In this document: positions 44,678-47,152 of the stretch, piece after piece
Layout: the number at the start of each line of letters is the position of its first letter
Numbering within the stretch: the first letter of the stretch is position 1
Source: Pedobacter sp. HMWF019
GTDB taxonomy: Bacteria; Bacteroidota; Bacteroidia; Sphingobacteriales; Sphingobacteriaceae
Assembly: GCF_003061025.1 (NCBI RefSeq)
Contig: NZ_QAIL01000275.1
Location: forward strand, 1 to 47,152
DNA length: 47,152 nt
Direction of reading: 5' to 3'
Translations under genes and position numbers: made by a program
Notes under the pieces: model-generated
Database searches by the model: none
What the model was told of the DNA's origin: nothing
The model's input: the letters and a program-made list of their open reading frames with translations, nothing else

Positions 44678-47068
44678 TTAGTTGTTGTTATTTTTATTAA
44701 TGAAATACCTCAGGTTCAGATAGAACCCACGACTTGGTTTCTGTAAACTGAAATTATCGTAAAGAAGTGCATCTGTAATATTTTTTGCTTCAAGCCCGAT
44801 ATTATAACGCCCTTTCTCTAAGCTATAAACCAGATTTATATCGTGCGACAACTGTTTGGGAACGACATATTTACTTCCATTAGAACTGCTGCCCCCACGA
44901 CTTGGCCAATACAACCAGAAAGCATGCACATATAATAGATTATAGCCTATGTTGAGATTATTGCCCTTTTTACCCATATTTTTAAGGGATACAGACACAT
45001 CACTATTACCAAACAGATATGGGATGTTAGGCATTTGATCTAAATATACCACGCTCTCCGTTGTGTATTTTTCTCCTGTATTTGGGTTGATTTCATACTT
45101 TTGAAGATTTTGCAAGTATTGGTAGGTTACAGTTGTCCCAGCGGTAAACCAGTCTTTGTAAGAATACCTTATTTCCCCATCTAATCCCCAGGTACGAACA
45201 CCATCTCTGTTGTCAGCAATCAGTTTAGATTGATTACTGTTCAATCGGTTGTAAATAAAATTGTCAGACTTTCTATAAATAGCATTGGCAGTGACAGAAA
45301 AGTTATTGATCTTATTTATAGAAAAGCTGTAGCTCATTCCAAGGTTAACATTATCACTCTTTTCTGGTTTCAATGCAGGATTTCCTTCCTGGTTTTCTAC
45401 ATCACCAAATATCTCCTGCGCTTCGGGCATACGATTGGTCAATTCATAAGATGTTTTAAGCTGTAAGTTTGGGGTAAAGAAATAGGTTAAGGCAGTACCA
45501 TATCCGAGTTTTTTTATAGTGGCTTGATCTGCATTTCCAGTCCCATCAATATTGTTTTGATGGATATACTTACCAAATACTGTGGCACCAAGTTTATTTT
45601 TTATTTCGAAATTATATCCGAGTCCTAAAATATTCTTGTTTGTCTTTTTAGTTTTTTCATACTCCGCATTCGCCGGGTTCAGTTCATCACTTCCCTTTCT
45701 ATTGAAAGTTGTAAACACATTACTTAGGGCCAGAGACTGATTCTCAGCCAATTTATAGTTGAACATGGCAGTCGCAAGACCGTTATTGTTTTTGTATTTG
45801 TATAAGCTTCTGGAGCGTTCTCCGTTAGAACCATTTGGTTTGCTGTTGCCATACCAATCGTAACGCACATTCATAGTGTCAATATTTTGCTCCTGTCCAA
45901 GGTTGTAATTGGCATTAACAGTTACATCCAGGCCTTCAATTAAATTGGTCTTTTTGTATTTCAAAGAAGGCATTATAATATTTCCTTTTCTATGCCATCC
46001 CCCAAATACAGATACCATACGCGCACCTGTCTGTATTTCTTTGTAGTTCTGGCCCATGGTTATACCCAGCAACAATTTATCCGCATAACTTTTGTCCACT
46101 ACTCCAACATTTGCAATCACCGTTTCATTGTGATAGGTATCATGAAACCTTCTTAAGGTTGCTTTAGGTGCGTATGCACCTGTATAAATGTCTGAGGCCT
46201 CAACTTTTACTTTATAATTGTTGTCCGAATAATTCTGAAATGCATTCAGTTGAAAGGTCAACCCACCTTTTGTTGTTGCTGCCGCATTTATTACACTTCT
46301 GTGCGTGTTAAAAGATCCAAAGGAATAAGAGGCATCAACATAGTTACGGTAGCGATCACCAGTAACGATATTAATAGCACCGCCTAAAGCATCAGACCCC
46401 AACCACATAGGTACCACACCTTTATAAACTTCTACGCGGTCTGCAATATTAATAGGGATATTGTTAATTTGAAATGAAGAACCAAAATTATCCATCGGAA
46501 TACCGTCAATAAAGTATTTGATGTGATTGCCGGAAAAACCATTTAACGAAAGGTTAAAGTTGGAACCTACTCCACCAGATTCTCTAACACGTATACCCGC
46601 TACACGATCTAACGCACCGGAAATATCAAGTGTCGTATTGTACAGTTTTTTAGCATCTATAGCCGTAACATTATAGGCCTGCTGACTGGTTTCCTGCACC
46701 GCCGTACGTCCTAATACAGTAACCTCAGATAAATCATTTTTATCTTCTTCAAGAGAAAACACCAGTAAATTGTCGTTTTTCAAAGGAAGTTCAATATTTT
46801 GTGTCTTGTCTCTAAAACCAATAAAAGTAATCCTGATTTTATAAGTCCCTTCCGGTATATCTGAAAGCTGAAATTTACCATTCTCATCAGTCACTGCATT
46901 TTTTTTACCTGGCGATAAAAATACACCGGCCCCATGTAATGGCGTCCCACTATTACTTTTTACCAATCCGGTTATTGTTATTTTTTGCTGCGCTTTTACA
47001 GGTACCACACTAAAAAGAAAAGCTAGTGTAATGAGCAATGCATAAAACTGATGAGATAAATATTGCAT
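44678..47068 (-). CDS. TonB-dependent siderophore-type receptor
   Basis: A 796-residue outer-membrane receptor with a signal peptide ending VKAQ, a carboxypeptidase-regulatory-like domain (about 28-115), a plug (DRVAGIRVRESGGVGSNFNL, DRVEVYKGVVPMWLGSDALGG) and a 22-strand barrel whose last strand ends GFYLNLRYFINK. It is shorter than SusC and lacks a SusD partner, so it belongs with metal-chelate receptors. The downstream DUF4374 and PepSY genes support siderophore or haem-like uptake. A -7 box lies about 40 bases upstream of the ATG. Confidence 0.9.
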   Translation of the reverse strand: MQYLSHQFYALLITLAFLFSVVPVKAQQKITITGLVKSNSGTPLHGAGVFLSPGKKNAVTDENGKFQLSDIPEGTYKIRITFIGFRDKTQNIELPLKNDNLLVFSLEEDKNDLSEVTVLGRTAVQETSQQAYNVTAIDAKKLYNTTLDISGALDRVAGIRVRESGGVGSNFNLSLNGFSGNHIKYFIDGIPMDNFGSSFQINNIPINIADRVEVYKGVVPMWLGSDALGGAINIVTGDRYRNYVDASYSFGSFNTHRSVINAAATTKGGLTFQLNAFQNYSDNNYKVKVEASDIYTGAYAPKATLRRFHDTYHNETVIANVGVVDKSYADKLLLGITMGQNYKEIQTGARMVSVFGGWHRKGNIIMPSLKYKKTNLIEGLDVTVNANYNLGQEQNIDTMNVRYDWYGNSKPNGSNGERSRSLYKYKNNNGLATAMFNYKLAENQSLALSNVFTTFNRKGSDELNPANAEYEKTKKTNKNILGLGYNFEIKNKLGATVFGKYIHQNNIDGTGNADQATIKKLGYGTALTYFFTPNLQLKTSYELTNRMPEAQEIFGDVENQEGNPALKPEKSDNVNLGMSYSFSINKINNFSVTANAIYRKSDNFIYNRLNSNQSKLIADNRDGVRTWGLDGEIRYSYKDWFTAGTTVTYQYLQNLQKYEINPNTGEKYTTESVVYLDQMPNIPYLFGNSDVSVSLKNMGKKGNNLNIGYNLLYVHAFWLYWPSRGGSSSNGSKYVVPKQLSHDINLVYSLEKGRYNIGLEAKNITDALLYDNFSLQKPSRGFYLNLRYFINKNNNN

Positions 47069-47108
47069 ATTTAAATTGTTCTTATTTAGACTAATTATTA
47101 ATTTGTGG

Positions 47109-47116
47109 CAAAAATA
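47109..47116 (-). promoter_or_regulatory. Promoter -7 box (TATTTTTG) of the TonB receptor operon
   Basis: An exact TAnnTTTG match on the minus strand, giving a predicted leader of about 35 nt. An imperfect 15-bp dyad (TGTACA-GAA-TGTGCA, 47127-47141) sits just upstream of it, where a regulator could bind. Confidence 0.5.
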
Positions 47117-47152
47117 GAGGAATCCATGTACAGAATGTGCAGGGATTTATAC

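Overview
The window looks like a chromosomal segment from a Bacteroidota bacterium of the Sphingobacteriaceae (Pedobacter-like). Three things point there: many lipoproteins with an S-C-K-K lipobox, two SusC/SusD pairs plus a hybrid two-component (HTCS) regulator, and promoter boxes of the TAnnTTTG type instead of TATAAT. No rRNA, tRNA, CRISPR array, transposase or phage gene was found.

Left part (1-10.4 kb) is mixed. It holds a retaining-type GH97 glycosidase, a GGCT-like protein, an MDR quinone oxidoreductase with an adjacent Crp/Fnr regulator and a well-placed palindromic operator, a DUF1801 protein, a YCII/ECF-sigma (ECF42-type) pair with overlapping stop and start codons, a DUF4397 lipoprotein, a TPR sensor histidine kinase, and a lipoprotein gene (FN3-like plus HExxH domain) broken by one missing G.

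Centre (10.5-35.5 kb, all minus strand) is a large polysaccharide utilization locus. In transcription order it reads: POT transporter, GH127, GH105, DUF2264 (GH154-like), BNR_4 propeller lyase or rhamnosidase, HTCS, GH43 (subfamily 24-like), SusC, SusD, LacZ-type GH2, GH16, GH2 with DUF4982. My reading is a type II arabinogalactan (arabinogalactan-protein or gum-arabic-like) system. GH16 and GH43_24 would cut the beta-1,3-galactan backbone, the GH2 enzymes would remove beta-galactose, GH127 beta-L-arabinofuranose, and the propeller/GH105/DUF2264 trio would remove the rhamnosyl-glucuronic acid caps. Family assignments come from motifs; the substrate is inferred. A perfect 12-bp direct repeat (23-bp period) lies between the HTCS gene and the GH43 gene and is the best candidate for the HTCS operator. 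A similar but imperfect arrangement precedes the broken lipoprotein gene.

Right part (35.8-47.1 kb): a plus-strand SusC-SusD-FAS1-like lipoprotein-DUF5007-like lipoprotein operon with no enzyme, a strong bidirectional terminator, then a minus-strand TonB receptor-DUF4374-PepSY operon of the type seen in siderophore/iron uptake.
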